Shown here piece by piece: positions 49,067 to 58,327 of a stretch of DNA of 64,000 nt (position 1 is the first letter of the stretch; each line of letters starts with the position of its first letter). Origin of the DNA: Anderseniella sp963700735 (lineage in GTDB: Bacteria > Pseudomonadota > Alphaproteobacteria > Rhizobiales > Aestuariivirgaceae); NCBI GenBank assembly GCA_963700735.1, contig CAVOYR010000004.1:355827-419826 (forward strand), given 5' to 3'. The position numbers and the translations under genes were made by a program. Below the pieces are notes generated by a model that saw only the letters and a program-made list of their open reading frames with translations, was not told where the DNA came from and ran no database searches.

Positions 49067-49459
49067 ATGCTCGACATCGCCCCGGAAAAGGTTGCCCAGG
49101 TCATCGTTCTGGCCCGAGAGCTCGATGGCAAGGTGGGCGCGTGGGACAACGACCTCGATGAGAATGACCCGGATTCGATCCTGGAAATGCGCGGCAATGA
49201 CCCGCTCGAGGCGGAACTGCGCGGCTTCATCGCCGACATGAACGTCGACGAGCAGGTGTCACTGGTGGCGCTGATGTGGGTGGGCCGCGGCACCTATGAG
49301 CCGGAGGACTGGGAAGAGGCGCTGGACACCGCGCGTTCGGAGCGGGTCAACAAGACGGAAAACTACCTGCTCGGCGTCCCGATGCTGTCCGACTACCTGG
49401 AAGAAGGGCTGGACAAGATGGGCGTGTCGGTGGAGGACGCGGAGGAGGGGATACTCTGA
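49067..49459 (+). CDS. DUF3775 domain protein
   Basis: The ATG at 49067 is favoured because AAGGAA lies 10 bases upstream; an ATG at 49034 would add 11 residues. The 130-residue acidic protein has AWDNDLDENDPDSILEMRGN and EQVSLVALMWVGRGTYEPED, the DUF3775 pattern common in alphaproteobacteria. The C-terminus repeats Glu and Asp (VEDAEEGIL). Function is unknown; single-gene unit after argC. Confidence 0.8.
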   Translation: MLDIAPEKVAQVIVLARELDGKVGAWDNDLDENDPDSILEMRGNDPLEAELRGFIADMNVDEQVSLVALMWVGRGTYEPEDWEEALDTARSERVNKTENYLLGVPMLSDYLEEGLDKMGVSVEDAEEGIL

Positions 49460-49605
49460 AGGCTGTTTGGTTTTTGAGAAGCACAGTTGGCGGTGTAAGC
49501 CGTAAGGCAGCTATGCGGACGAAGTGGCCGTTGACGGTGACAACCACGAATGCTCTCGTCTTATCGCAAAAGGTCGCGATGCCGCGTTTTGGGGAATGAC
49601 AGATA

Positions 49606-49908
49606 ATGGAGCTTCATCGAGTTGCCGAGAAACTTGAGGTCAATGATGCGGACCTTTCCGGTTCGCAGTTTCACGATGCCAACCTTTCCGGTTCAACGTT
49701 CAACCAGATCAACTTTTCTGATGCGCGCTTCAACGACAGCAACATGACGGGCTGGCATGTGAACGATGTGAATCTGTCCGGCGCTGTTTTTCAGAACGTC
49801 AATCTTTCCGGCGCGGCGCTGATCAACTGCCGATTGGCCGGGGTGACGATAGATGGTGTCTCCCTCGAGGAGATGATTGCAGTCTTTCGGCGTTCGGCGG
49901 CACCGTAA
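49606..49908 (+). CDS. Pentapeptide repeat protein
   Basis: The 100-residue protein has about nine tandem A(D/N)LSG-type pentapeptides (NDADLSGSQFHDANLSGSTF and onward, for example VNLSGAVFQNVNLSGAAL). These fold as a right-handed quadrilateral beta-helix. Larger relatives mimic DNA and inhibit gyrase, but at this length no function can be assigned. It is a monocistronic gene; the ribosome site is weak. Confidence 0.83.
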   Translation: MELHRVAEKLEVNDADLSGSQFHDANLSGSTFNQINFSDARFNDSNMTGWHVNDVNLSGAVFQNVNLSGAALINCRLAGVTIDGVSLEEMIAVFRRSAAP

Positions 49909-49960
49909 CTGCCGCGGGGTCCGCTTCGGGCTCGAAGCAGTCATTCACCACTACGGAACG

Positions 49961-49981
49961 AGCTAGATCTGAAATCTAGCT
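49961..49981. repeat. Inverted repeat at the edge of the phaC remnant
   Basis: AGCTAGAT and ATCTAGCT surround CTGAA. It lies 52 bases after the pentapeptide gene stop and overlaps the stop codon of the phaC-like remnant. It could be a terminator stem or a trace of the rearrangement that produced the remnant. Confidence 0.4.
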
Positions 49982-50096
49982 GCTGACCTTCACATAGCGG
50001 CCCGGGGGCCGGTTCAATCGGTTGGCAGCGGGCCGGTTTATCGTCAAGGACGCGCACCTGCTTGCCCAAGTTCTCCTTTAAACGGTCCCTGGCATG
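49976..50096 (-). pseudogene. Decayed copy of the phaC 3' end
   Basis: Reading the minus strand gives LKENLGKQVRVLDDKPARCQ and PIEPAPG, then (after a one-base shift) RYVKVSS and a stop. This parallels the PhaC C-terminus (WVKEHSGKKVPARDPETGPL, QPIEPAPGSYVKVKS). Only about 40 codons are visible, with a frame disruption and many substitutions. The intact phaC lies 1.9 kb to the right, so this is a remnant of a second or duplicated phaC. The bases up to 50150 hold nothing else I recognise. Confidence 0.7.
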
Positions 50097-50150
50097 GCCA
50101 TGCCTATCAAGAAAGGAAAATCGCCAGGCACAACCGGGCGCGCTCCAGCT

Positions 50151-51500
50151 TCACCCCGCCTTCGCCACGCTGCGCGCCACCGCCGTGCCGGACAGCACTG
50201 CGCCATGGGCCGTGCCGAAGTATCTCTCTGACGCCGCCTCGCCCGCGAACCAGAGCTGCCCGTCCCAGTCTGCGCCGGCCAGCGCGCGCCGCGTTGCGGG
50301 GGTGGTGCCGGTGGCGTTGAAGCTGTAGCTGCCAAGCGCATGCCGGTCCTGGCCCCAGCGGGTGGCCTGCGCGGCCACGGGGGCGGGGAAGCTGTCGCCG
50401 AACATGGCGCGCAGCGCCTCATGCGCGGCGGCGATGGTGTCGCGGTCGTTCATCGCCTCGACCTCTGTAGCCTGGTCGGCGGCGTGAAAGCCCAGCAGCA
50501 CCGGCGCCTTGAGCGTGCGGGCCAGCGACACCCATTCGCCCCAATGGCCGGGGCGCGGACCAAGCCAGCCGATCCAGTCCACGTCCTCGGGCCATGCGAC
50601 ACGGTCAAACCGCAGCCAGCACTTGTTCAGTAGCCCCATCCGCAACCCGCCGATGGCCTGCTGCCGCGCGCTGGCGAGGGGCTCGGCAAAGCGCACCCGG
50701 CCCGATTGCAACACGCCCAGCGGCAAGGTGCAGATGATGCGGTCGGCTTCGATCCCGCTGCCGTCGGCCAGCCGCACGGACCCCGGCGCAATGTCCGTGA
50801 CCTCCGCAGACAGGCGGATGTCCAGCCCCTTCGCCAGATGCGTGATGACCTGGTCGAAGCCGTCGGGAAACAGTGCGTCGTCGCCGTCGAACTCGTCCAC
50901 GTCCTGCCCGTGCCAGGCCGACAACAGCCGCGCGGGGCTGCCATATTCCTGCTCCAGCGTGCTGTTGACCAGGTAGAGCACCAGCCGCCGAAGGTCTGCG
51001 CCGGCCCTCTGCCAGCCGGCATGGGCCTCGAGCGCCTGCATCACCGGCACGTCGCGCTCCAGCTTTTCGGTGGCGGCAAGCGCCCGGCGCAGGATCTTCT
51101 CGGCGGGGGCGAGGTCAGGCTCGATGGCGGACCCGTCCGGCCCGAGCAGCATCGAGGCGTCATAGCTGGTGGGGATGAGGCGCGCGCCCGCATCCTTCGC
51201 CAGCGCCGTCATCGGGTTGCCGGTGCGGCCGTGGATCCAGCTGGCGCCCAGGTCCATCGGCAGGTCCGGCCACAGGCGCGAGGTGTGGATGCGCCCGCCG
51301 GTCCGCTCGCGCGCCTCCAGCACCGTGACCGTGTGGCCTGCATCATGGAGCGCGCGCGCGGCCGTCAGCCCGGCAAGTCCGGCACCGATGATGACGATGC
51401 GCCGGGGCGCCTGTGCCGCAAGCCGCCTGCTGCCAAGTCCCCATGCCGCCATGGCGCCTGCCCCCGTAAGTACCCGCCGTCTGCTCGTCGAAAATGCCAT
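50151..51500 (-). CDS. Flavin-containing monoamine oxidase family protein, Tat-exported
   Basis: The 449-residue protein starts with a twin-arginine signal (TSRRRVLTGAGAMAAWGLGS), so it is probably periplasmic with bound FAD. The dinucleotide motif RRIVIIGAGLAGLTAARALH and GGRIHTSRLWPDLPMDLGAS follow, with FAD motif GQLWFAGEAASERYFGTAHG near the C-terminus. It oxidises an amine or amino acid and makes H2O2. It is the family of spermine or tryptophan oxidases; the substrate is not evident. Confidence 0.9.
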   Translation of the reverse strand: MAFSTSRRRVLTGAGAMAAWGLGSRRLAAQAPRRIVIIGAGLAGLTAARALHDAGHTVTVLEARERTGGRIHTSRLWPDLPMDLGASWIHGRTGNPMTALAKDAGARLIPTSYDASMLLGPDGSAIEPDLAPAEKILRRALAATEKLERDVPVMQALEAHAGWQRAGADLRRLVLYLVNSTLEQEYGSPARLLSAWHGQDVDEFDGDDALFPDGFDQVITHLAKGLDIRLSAEVTDIAPGSVRLADGSGIEADRIICTLPLGVLQSGRVRFAEPLASARQQAIGGLRMGLLNKCWLRFDRVAWPEDVDWIGWLGPRPGHWGEWVSLARTLKAPVLLGFHAADQATEVEAMNDRDTIAAAHEALRAMFGDSFPAPVAAQATRWGQDRHALGSYSFNATGTTPATRRALAGADWDGQLWFAGEAASERYFGTAHGAVLSGTAVARSVAKAG

Positions 51501-51626
51501 GTGTCATGCCCGCCGCAAATCATCACTGTTTGCAACCTGTGTCGGGTATTTCAGGCAAAAATGCAACTTTCCAGAGGTGGGGGCGGGGTCGACGGGTGGC
51601 CGCGTGCCTGCCTCGTCAACAGGGGA

Positions 51627-51770
51627 TTACTTCTTGCCCTTTGGTGCCTTGCTGGCAGTTGTGTAAAGCATGCCCTTGGTGAGGCCGTCCGACGCGGCGG
51701 CGACGGCCGGCTTCTTGACCTGCTTCGGCTTCTTGGCTTCGCGATTGCTGCGCACTTGACCCTTGGCCAT
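51627..51770 (-). CDS. 47-residue Lys-rich conserved small protein
   Basis: The frame encodes MAKGQVRSNREAKKPKQVKK, then PAVAAASDGLTKGMLYTTAS and a KGKK tail. AGGAGT lies before the ATG. Short proteins with the same MAKGQxRSNREAKKPK start are, as I recall, widespread and uncharacterised in proteobacteria. It lies between phaC and the monoamine oxidase, in the same direction. The strongly basic composition suggests nucleic-acid or granule binding, which is only an inference. Confidence 0.75.
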   Translation of the reverse strand: MAKGQVRSNREAKKPKQVKKPAVAAASDGLTKGMLYTTASKAPKGKK

Positions 51771-51897
51771 GATCGATTACTCCTGCTTGTAGAAGGATTG
51801 GGGGGCGGTGCATCACCAGATGAGATCGTCATGCCAGCCGGGCGTAACGCTACCACACATATTCCGTCAGCCTTCATACAATCGGCAGGGCACGGCC

Positions 51898-53715
51898 TCA
51901 GCTCTTCACCTTCACATAGCTGCCCGGGGCCGGCTCGATGGGCTGCAGCGGGCCGGTTTCGGGATCGCGGGCGGGCACCTTCTTGCCGGAGTGCTCCTTC
52001 ACCCAGTCCTTCCAGTAGGGCCACCAGGAACCGGGGTGCTCCTCGGCACCCTTGAGCCAGCCGTCGAGCGTCTTGGCGCCCTTCTTGTTGGTCCAGTACT
52101 GGTACTTGCCACTCTCCGGCGGGTTGATGACGCCGGCAATGTGGCCGGACCCCGCTACCACAAGTTCCGTCTCTCCACCCATGAACTCGCCGATCCTGAA
52201 CACCGATGGCAGCGGCGCGATGTGGTCTTCGCGCGCGCCGAGGTTGAACACTGGCACCTTGACCCGGGACAGGTCGATGCGCACCTGGTCGAGGGTCATC
52301 TTGCCCTGGGAAAGGTGGTTGTTGAGGTAGCATTCGCGCAGGTAGAACGAGTGCGTGGACGCCGGCATGCGCGTCGGGTCGGCGTTCCAGTACAACAGGT
52401 CGAACGGCATCGCGTCGCGGCCCTTGAGGTAGTTGTTGACCACGTACGACCAGATCAGGTCGTTGGAGCGCAGCAGGTTGAACGCGTTGGCCATGTCCTT
52501 GCCGTCGAGGAAGCCGTCGCGGTTCATCTTTTCCTCGACCGCCGAGATCTGCTCCTCGTTGGCGAACACCTTCAGGTCGCCCGCATGGGTGAAGTCCACC
52601 TGCGTGGTGAAGAATGTGGCGGACCTTATGCGATCATCGCCCTTGGCCGCCATGTAGCCCAGCGTGGACGCCAGCAGCGTGCCGCCGATGCAATAGCCGA
52701 TGGTATTGACCTGGCGCTGCCCGGTCTGCTTGCCGATCTGGGTAATGGCCTCGAGAATGCCGTCGCGCATGTAGTCAGAAAAGGTCTTGTTGGCGAGCTT
52801 GGCATCCGGGTTGACCCACGAGATGACGAACACCGTCAGTCCCTTGCTCACGCACCACGAGATGAACGACTTCTTCGGGTTGAGGTCGAGGATGTAGAAC
52901 TTGTTGATCCACGGCGGCACGATCAGCAGCGGCACCTCGCGAACCTTCTCGGTGGTGGGGGCATACTGGATCAGCTGGATCAGGTCGTTCTGGTAGACCA
53001 CGGTGCCCGGCGTCAGCGCCATGTTCTCGCCCAGCGCAAAGGCGGTCATGTCGGTCTGCTTGATCTTCAGCGAGCCGTGGCCTGCCTCGATGTCGCGGGC
53101 CAGGTTCTTCATGCCGTCGACGAGGTTCTGCCCGCTCGACGCCAGCGTCTGCTTCATCACCTCGGGGTTGGTGAAGGCGAAGTTGGACGGCGACATGGCA
53201 TTGGCGATCTGGTCGAAGTAGAACCGCGCCCGGTGGCGGGTAGCCTCGTCCACGTCCTGCGACTGGGAAATGGTGTCGTGCGCCCAGCGCGCGGTGATCA
53301 GGTAGGCCTGCTTGAAGAAATCGAACACCTGGTTGTTCGACCAGTCCGGATCGCTGAACCGCTTGTCGCCGCGCTCCGGCGTGATGACGGGGTCCGGGTG
53401 TTCACCCAGCATCCGCGCCCAGGTGTTCTGCATGAGCTGGCCATAGCCCTGCCAAAGCTGCCAGCTTGCCTCCATCCAGCGCTCGGGGTTCTGGGCATAG
53501 GACTGGGCGATATCAGTGAAGCTCTTGATGGCCGGTTCGACCGGTTTCATCGCGGTTTCCGGGTCGGCCTCGGCGCCTTCCGCCTGCTGGCGTTCGGCCA
53601 TGCGCTGGGCAAGGCTGGCACCGATCTGCAGCGCCTCCGACATGTTGTTCATCAGCTTCAGCGGGTCGGGCAGGCTGAAGCCTGTGGGGTCGTTGGCAGG
53701 TGTCTTGTTCGACAT
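51898..53715 (-). CDS. phaC: Class I poly(3-hydroxyalkanoate) synthase PhaC
   Basis: The ATG at 53715 (605 residues) is chosen; the frame runs to 53880 without family resemblance. The N-terminal helical region is followed by an alpha/beta hydrolase fold with the lipase-like box GYCIGG at residues 340-345 (catalytic Cys342). The catalytic Asp and His are expected in REDHIAPLPSVF and GSGHIAGVINPP. It polymerises 3-hydroxyacyl-CoA into storage granules. No phaA, phaB or phasin gene is next to it. Confidence 0.95.
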   Translation of the reverse strand: MSNKTPANDPTGFSLPDPLKLMNNMSEALQIGASLAQRMAERQQAEGAEADPETAMKPVEPAIKSFTDIAQSYAQNPERWMEASWQLWQGYGQLMQNTWARMLGEHPDPVITPERGDKRFSDPDWSNNQVFDFFKQAYLITARWAHDTISQSQDVDEATRHRARFYFDQIANAMSPSNFAFTNPEVMKQTLASSGQNLVDGMKNLARDIEAGHGSLKIKQTDMTAFALGENMALTPGTVVYQNDLIQLIQYAPTTEKVREVPLLIVPPWINKFYILDLNPKKSFISWCVSKGLTVFVISWVNPDAKLANKTFSDYMRDGILEAITQIGKQTGQRQVNTIGYCIGGTLLASTLGYMAAKGDDRIRSATFFTTQVDFTHAGDLKVFANEEQISAVEEKMNRDGFLDGKDMANAFNLLRSNDLIWSYVVNNYLKGRDAMPFDLLYWNADPTRMPASTHSFYLRECYLNNHLSQGKMTLDQVRIDLSRVKVPVFNLGAREDHIAPLPSVFRIGEFMGGETELVVAGSGHIAGVINPPESGKYQYWTNKKGAKTLDGWLKGAEEHPGSWWPYWKDWVKEHSGKKVPARDPETGPLQPIEPAPGSYVKVKS

Positions 53716-53931
53716 TCTGATTGTCCGCCAATATGTATGAGCGTCTCTTCCGGTTGCAAAGCTTAAAGCAACTGAACCGGCTGACAACCATATCCTTGAG
53801 TCGCAGGTGCCACGTCCGTGCACAGGTGCGTCATCTTTCAAGACCCGCCAATGCTTGAAAATGGCCTTCAAACAGTGCATGCAGTGCGCGATTTCATTTC
53901 ATCCTGAGACTCCTCACAGGCATTTCGCGAC

Positions 53932-55245
53932 ATGACCGACCCCTTGCGCATCGGACTGGCTGGACTGGGAACGGTCGGCACCAGCGTCCTCGACCAGCTG
54001 ACCCGCAATGCAGGCCTCATCGAGGCCCGCTGCGGCAGGCCGGTGGTGGTGACGGCGGTGTCGGCGCGCACGAGAACAAAGCAGCGCGGCGATCATGATC
54101 TCTCTGTGTACCAGTGGCATGACCACCCGGCAGACATGGCGAAGTCGGGTTCAATCGACGTGCTGGTCGAACTGATCGGTGGCGACGAAGGCCCGGCGCG
54201 AGACAGTGTCGAGGCCGCACTGCAGTCAGGCAAGCACGTGGTCACCGCAAACAAGGCGCTGCTGGCGCACCATGGCGCACGGCTGGCCCGTATGGCCGAC
54301 GAGGCCGGCGTGGCGCTGAACTTCGAGGCCGCCGTGGCCGGTGCCATCCCGGTCATCAAGACGCTGCGCGAAAACCTTGCCGGCAACGAAATCGCCCGGG
54401 TGTTCGGCATCCTCAACGGCACCTGCAACTACATCCTCACCAAGATGGAAGCCGAGGAGCGCGACTTCGCCGACGTGCTGAAGGAAGCCCAGGACCTGGG
54501 TTATGCCGAGGCCGACCCGACCTTCGACATCGGCGGCTTCGACACCGCCCACAAGCTGGCCATCATGACCTCGCTGGCGTTCGGCACCGAGGTGGCGCTG
54601 GATGCCATCTACATCGAGGGCATCGAGGACATCACGCTGGCCGACATCCACAACGCGGCCTCGCTCGGCTACAAGTTCAAGCTGCTCGGCGTGGCCAACC
54701 GCACCGACGACGGCATCGAGCAGCGCGTCCACCCGACGCTGGTACCGCTTGGTTCACCCATCGCCGACGTCAACGACGCGTTCAACGCTGTGGTGCTGCA
54801 GGGCGACTTCTCGGACACGCTGTTCCTGGAAGGCCGCGGGGCAGGCGGCAAGCCCACCTCGTCCTCCGTCGTGGCCGACATCTGCGATATCGCCCGTGGG
54901 CTGCGCGTGCCAGCGTTCGGCATGCCAGCCAGGGACCTCAAGCCGTTCAAGCGCGCCCAGATGCGCGCCCATGCCGGAGGCTACTACGTGGCGCTGGAAA
55001 TGCGCGACCGGCCCGGCGCGCTGGCCAGCGTTGCCCAGGCATTCGCCGATGAAGGCATCTCCATCGAGAGCGTCATCCAGCGCGGGCCGGCACTGAGCCG
55101 CAGCAAGGCCGGCGCCGACTATGCGCCTTTCGTGCTGATTACCCACGATACCATGGAGAGTTCGCTGCGAACCACGCTGGACAAGATCGAGGGGCAGGGC
55201 CATGTTGCCCCCGGCTTGCGCATGGTTCGGATTGAAAGACTGTAG
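53932..55245 (+). CDS. hom: Homoserine dehydrogenase
   Basis: The 437-residue enzyme starts LRIGLAGLGTVGTSVLDQLT, the NAD(P)-binding motif. It has VVTANKALLAHHG and the catalytic-region segment GILNGTCNYILTKMEAEERD. A C-terminal ACT domain (residues about 350-437, YYVALEMRDRPGALASVAQA) senses threonine in the family. It turns aspartate semialdehyde into homoserine. It heads a run with glpX and recJ, an order seen in other alphaproteobacteria. Confidence 0.96.
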   Translation: MTDPLRIGLAGLGTVGTSVLDQLTRNAGLIEARCGRPVVVTAVSARTRTKQRGDHDLSVYQWHDHPADMAKSGSIDVLVELIGGDEGPARDSVEAALQSGKHVVTANKALLAHHGARLARMADEAGVALNFEAAVAGAIPVIKTLRENLAGNEIARVFGILNGTCNYILTKMEAEERDFADVLKEAQDLGYAEADPTFDIGGFDTAHKLAIMTSLAFGTEVALDAIYIEGIEDITLADIHNAASLGYKFKLLGVANRTDDGIEQRVHPTLVPLGSPIADVNDAFNAVVLQGDFSDTLFLEGRGAGGKPTSSSVVADICDIARGLRVPAFGMPARDLKPFKRAQMRAHAGGYYVALEMRDRPGALASVAQAFADEGISIESVIQRGPALSRSKAGADYAPFVLITHDTMESSLRTTLDKIEGQGHVAPGLRMVRIERL

Positions 55246-55323
55246 CAACACGTGCCCTCGCGGTCTCTGCAACCCGGATCGCGATTTGAGACACCCAGCC
55301 CGCTTGAGGAAACAGACACTAAA

Positions 55324-56265
55324 ATGCTGAACCGCATCCTGACCATAGAAATCGCCCGCGTTACCGAAGCTGCCGCCATTGCCGCTGCCACACTGCGCGG
55401 CCGTGGCAACGAGAAGCAGGCCGACCAGCTTGCCGTCGATGCCATGCGCACCGCGCTCAACGGCATCGAGATGGACGGCATGGTGGTGATCGGCGAGGGC
55501 GAGCGCGACGAGGCCCCGATGCTGTACATCGGCGAGAAGGTTGGTACCGGCAAGGGACCCAAGATCGACATCGCACTGGACCCGCTGGAAGGCACCACGC
55601 TGTGCGCCAAGGCGATGCCGGATTCTCTCGCGGTGATCGCCATGGCCGAAGGTGGCAGCCTGTTGCATGCGCCGGACAGCTACATGAACAAGATCGCCAT
55701 CGGCCCCGGCTACCCGGCAGGCGTGGTCGACCTTGACGCCGACCCGGCTGACAACATCCGTGCCCTTGCCAAGGCGAAGGGCGTGCGGCCCGACCAGATC
55801 ACCGCGTGCATCCTCGACCGCCCGCGCCATGCCGAGATCATTGCCAAGGTGCGTGAGGTTGGTGCCGGTGTACGCCTGATTACCGACGGCGACGTGGCGG
55901 GCGTGATCCACACCACCGATCCTGCCACCGGCATCGACATCTACATGGGCATTGGCGGCGCACCTGAAGGCGTGCTGGCAGCCGCAGCGCTGCGCTGCAT
56001 CGGCGGCCAGATGCAGGGCCGGCTGGTGTTCAACAAGCCCGAGGACCGCGACCGTGCCCGCAAGATGGGCATGAAGGATCCCGACGCCAAGCTGGACATG
56101 AAGGACATGGCATCGGGCGACGTGATGTTCGCAGCCTCCGGCGTGACCGATGGCGGCATGCTGGCGGGCGTGAAGTTCGGCCCGACCCACATCACCACCG
56201 AGACTGTGGTCATGCGCTCTGCCACCGGCACCGTCCGCTGGATCAAGAACCGCCGTAAGCTCTAG
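55324..56265 (+). CDS. glpX: Class II fructose-1,6-bisphosphatase GlpX
   Basis: The ATG at 55324 with GAGGAAA upstream gives 313 residues; the frame back to 55252 is too short of motifs to be coding. Metal-binding segments are VVIGEGERDEAPMLYIGEKV and ALDPLEGTTLCAKAMPDSLA, typical of the lithium-sensitive phosphatase family. LITDGDVAGVIHTTDP and GIGGAPEGVLAAAALRCIGG are also present. It dephosphorylates fructose bisphosphate in gluconeogenesis. It is 78 bases after hom and touches recJ. Confidence 0.96.
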   Translation: MLNRILTIEIARVTEAAAIAAATLRGRGNEKQADQLAVDAMRTALNGIEMDGMVVIGEGERDEAPMLYIGEKVGTGKGPKIDIALDPLEGTTLCAKAMPDSLAVIAMAEGGSLLHAPDSYMNKIAIGPGYPAGVVDLDADPADNIRALAKAKGVRPDQITACILDRPRHAEIIAKVREVGAGVRLITDGDVAGVIHTTDPATGIDIYMGIGGAPEGVLAAAALRCIGGQMQGRLVFNKPEDRDRARKMGMKDPDAKLDMKDMASGDVMFAASGVTDGGMLAGVKFGPTHITTETVVMRSATGTVRWIKNRRKL

Positions 56266-58068
56266 GTGGACCATCCTGACAAGGCGTTTCTGGGGGTTGA
56301 GCGCTCGGTAACCGGCAAGCGCTGGATCGCCCGCCTTGCCACGGCGCGGATTGCCGAGGCGATCAGCCAGCAGGCCAATATCAGCCCGGTGCTTGGCCGG
56401 GTGCTGGCAGCACGGGGCCAACTGCCGGAAACGGCCGCCACTTTTCTCAATCCGACCCTGCGCGAGCTGATGCCGGGGGCTGCTGCCATGCTGGACCTTG
56501 ATGCAGGCGCGGCCCGGCTGGCCGATGCTGTCATGTCGGGTGAGAAGATCGGCCTGATCGGCGACTATGACGTCGACGGCATGAGCTCCACGGCGCTGAT
56601 GTACCAGTTCCTGGCTGCCGCGGGAGCGATTGCGCGGGTGCACATTCCGCATCGTGTCGAGGAAGGTTATGGCCCGTCGGTGGCAGCGGTCGAGGACCAC
56701 AAGGCGGCAGGTGTGAGCCTGCTGGTGACGCTCGATTGCGGTGTCATGGCGCATGACCCGTTGCTGCGCGCCGGTGAGCTGGGCATGGACACCGTCATCG
56801 TCGATCATCACCAGGCGGGCAGCGACCTGCCGCAGGCCTGCGCCGTGATCAACCCGAACCGGCTGGACGACCCGTCAGGCCAGGGTGCGCTGTGTGCCGC
56901 CGGCGTGGCGATGGTGCTGGTCGCAACGACGGTGCGGCACCTGCGGGAACGCGGCTGGTGGACCGCTGACCGGCCAGAACCGGACATGCTGGCCATGCTC
57001 GACCTGGTGGCACTGGCGACGGTGTGTGACGTGGTGCCCCTGACCGGGCTCAACCGGGCCTATGTGCGCCAGGGCCTGAAGGTGATGACGCGGCGCGGCC
57101 GCCACGGCCTCGTGGCGCTGGCCGACGTGGCGCGGCTGTCGCGCGCACCCGATGCCCACGCGCTGGGCTTCGTGCTGGGGCCGCGGCTCAACGCGGCAGG
57201 CCGCATCGGGTCTGCCATGGAGGGCTTTGCGCTCCTGACCGCGCCGGATCGTGCGGATGCCTCGCGGCTGGCGCAGTCGCTGGAAGAGATGAACCGCAAG
57301 CGCCAGGATATCGAGCTGGCAACGGTGGACCGGGCCGTGCGCCAGGCCGAAGAGATGATGGGTGGTGGCGACGGCCCGCCGGTGCTGGTGGTCGCAGGAG
57401 ACGGCTGGCACCCCGGCGTGCTGGGCCTTGTTGCCGCGCGCCTGAAGGAACGCTTCAACAAGCCTGCCTTTGCGCTGGGAATGCCGAAAGACGGCTCACC
57501 CGCAGCAGGCTCTGCCCGCTCGATTGCGGGTGTCAACCTTGGCGCGGCCGTGCGTGCGGCGGTCGAGGCGGGCGTGGCAATCAGGGGCGGGGGCCATGCC
57601 ATGGCCGCCGGCATCACCGTGGCACCGGATCAGATCGGCAAATTGCGCGCCTTCCTGGAAGAAGCACTTGCCGCTGAAGTGGCAGCCGCCGGGGACGCCG
57701 GAACACTGTCCATCGATGCAGCCCTTGCGGCCTCTGCCGTGACGCCGAAGTTCGTCGAGGAGCTGGACCTCGCAGGGCCCTTCGGCCAGGGCAACCCGGC
57801 ACCGCGATTTGCCTTGCCGGCACACCGCGTCACCTATGGAGACAGGGCAGGCTCGGACCACGTGCGATGTACGCTGGTGCAGGCCGACGGCACCCGGCTG
57901 AAGGCCATCGCCTTCCGGGCGCTGGGCAGTGAACTGGGCGAGGTGCTGCTGTCTGAACGGCAGATGCCGCTGCACGTGGCAGGGCGCGTCTCGATCAACG
58001 ACTGGGGCGGCAAGCGCGAGGCGCAACTGTTCATCGATGATGTGGCGGAAGTGCCGGCGCCGCGCTGA
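56266..58068 (+). CDS. recJ: Single-stranded-DNA-specific exonuclease RecJ
   Basis: The GTG at 56266 follows the glpX stop directly, giving 600 residues. DHH-superfamily motifs are visible: GDYDVDGMSSTALMYQF and VTLDCGVMAHDPL, TVIVDHHQAG (the DHH), and later the DHHA1-type GGGHAMAAGITVAP. It degrades 5'-ended single strands during mismatch and recombinational repair, with Mn2+ or Mg2+. The start codon GTG is consistent with coupling to glpX. Confidence 0.96.
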   Translation: MDHPDKAFLGVERSVTGKRWIARLATARIAEAISQQANISPVLGRVLAARGQLPETAATFLNPTLRELMPGAAAMLDLDAGAARLADAVMSGEKIGLIGDYDVDGMSSTALMYQFLAAAGAIARVHIPHRVEEGYGPSVAAVEDHKAAGVSLLVTLDCGVMAHDPLLRAGELGMDTVIVDHHQAGSDLPQACAVINPNRLDDPSGQGALCAAGVAMVLVATTVRHLRERGWWTADRPEPDMLAMLDLVALATVCDVVPLTGLNRAYVRQGLKVMTRRGRHGLVALADVARLSRAPDAHALGFVLGPRLNAAGRIGSAMEGFALLTAPDRADASRLAQSLEEMNRKRQDIELATVDRAVRQAEEMMGGGDGPPVLVVAGDGWHPGVLGLVAARLKERFNKPAFALGMPKDGSPAAGSARSIAGVNLGAAVRAAVEAGVAIRGGGHAMAAGITVAPDQIGKLRAFLEEALAAEVAAAGDAGTLSIDAALAASAVTPKFVEELDLAGPFGQGNPAPRFALPAHRVTYGDRAGSDHVRCTLVQADGTRLKAIAFRALGSELGEVLLSERQMPLHVAGRVSINDWGGKREAQLFIDDVAEVPAPR

Positions 58069-58123
58069 TTTTGCCTGACTGGGCCGGCCATCAAAAGCTC
58101 GCTGCGAATTTGTGTTTCTGCGC

Positions 58124-58152
58124 TTGCAACGCCTCACGAAGGTTGTTACATG
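58124..58152 (+). promoter_or_regulatory. Possible sigma-70 promoter of tRNA-Glu
   Basis: TTGCAA and TACATG are separated by 17 bases, ending 16 bases before the tRNA. The first hexamer is good and the second weak. Position and spacing suit a tRNA promoter, but the match is not decisive. Confidence 0.4.
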
Positions 58153-58168
58153 ATCGCCCGGTGGTTAA

Positions 58169-58243
58169 GCGCCCTTCGTCTATCGGTTAGGACACTAGCC
58201 TTTCACGCTGGAGAGAGGGGTTCGATTCCCCTAGGGCGTACCA
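58169..58243 (+). tRNA. tRNA-Glu (anticodon TTC)
   Basis: Acceptor GCGCCCT pairs with AGGGCGT before ACCA. The anticodon stem CTAGC/GCTGG holds loop CTTTCAC with TTC at the anticodon positions. The T arm GGGG-TTCGATT-CCCC is present. The gene encodes its CCA end (75 bases). Confidence 0.97.
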
Positions 58244-58327
58244 CCACCTCATCATTACATGATGCGACGCGCGACCAGCAGCCTCCGGGCTGCCGGTCGC
58301 GGCGTCATGTGTCGGGGGCTTGCAACC

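Noticed and set aside
54754..56811. Open frame of 685 codons on the minus strand under hom, glpX and recJ
   Set aside because: It is antisense to three clear housekeeping genes, is rich in His, Ala and Gly from reversed codons, and has no recognisable family. GC-rich genomes give such shadows.
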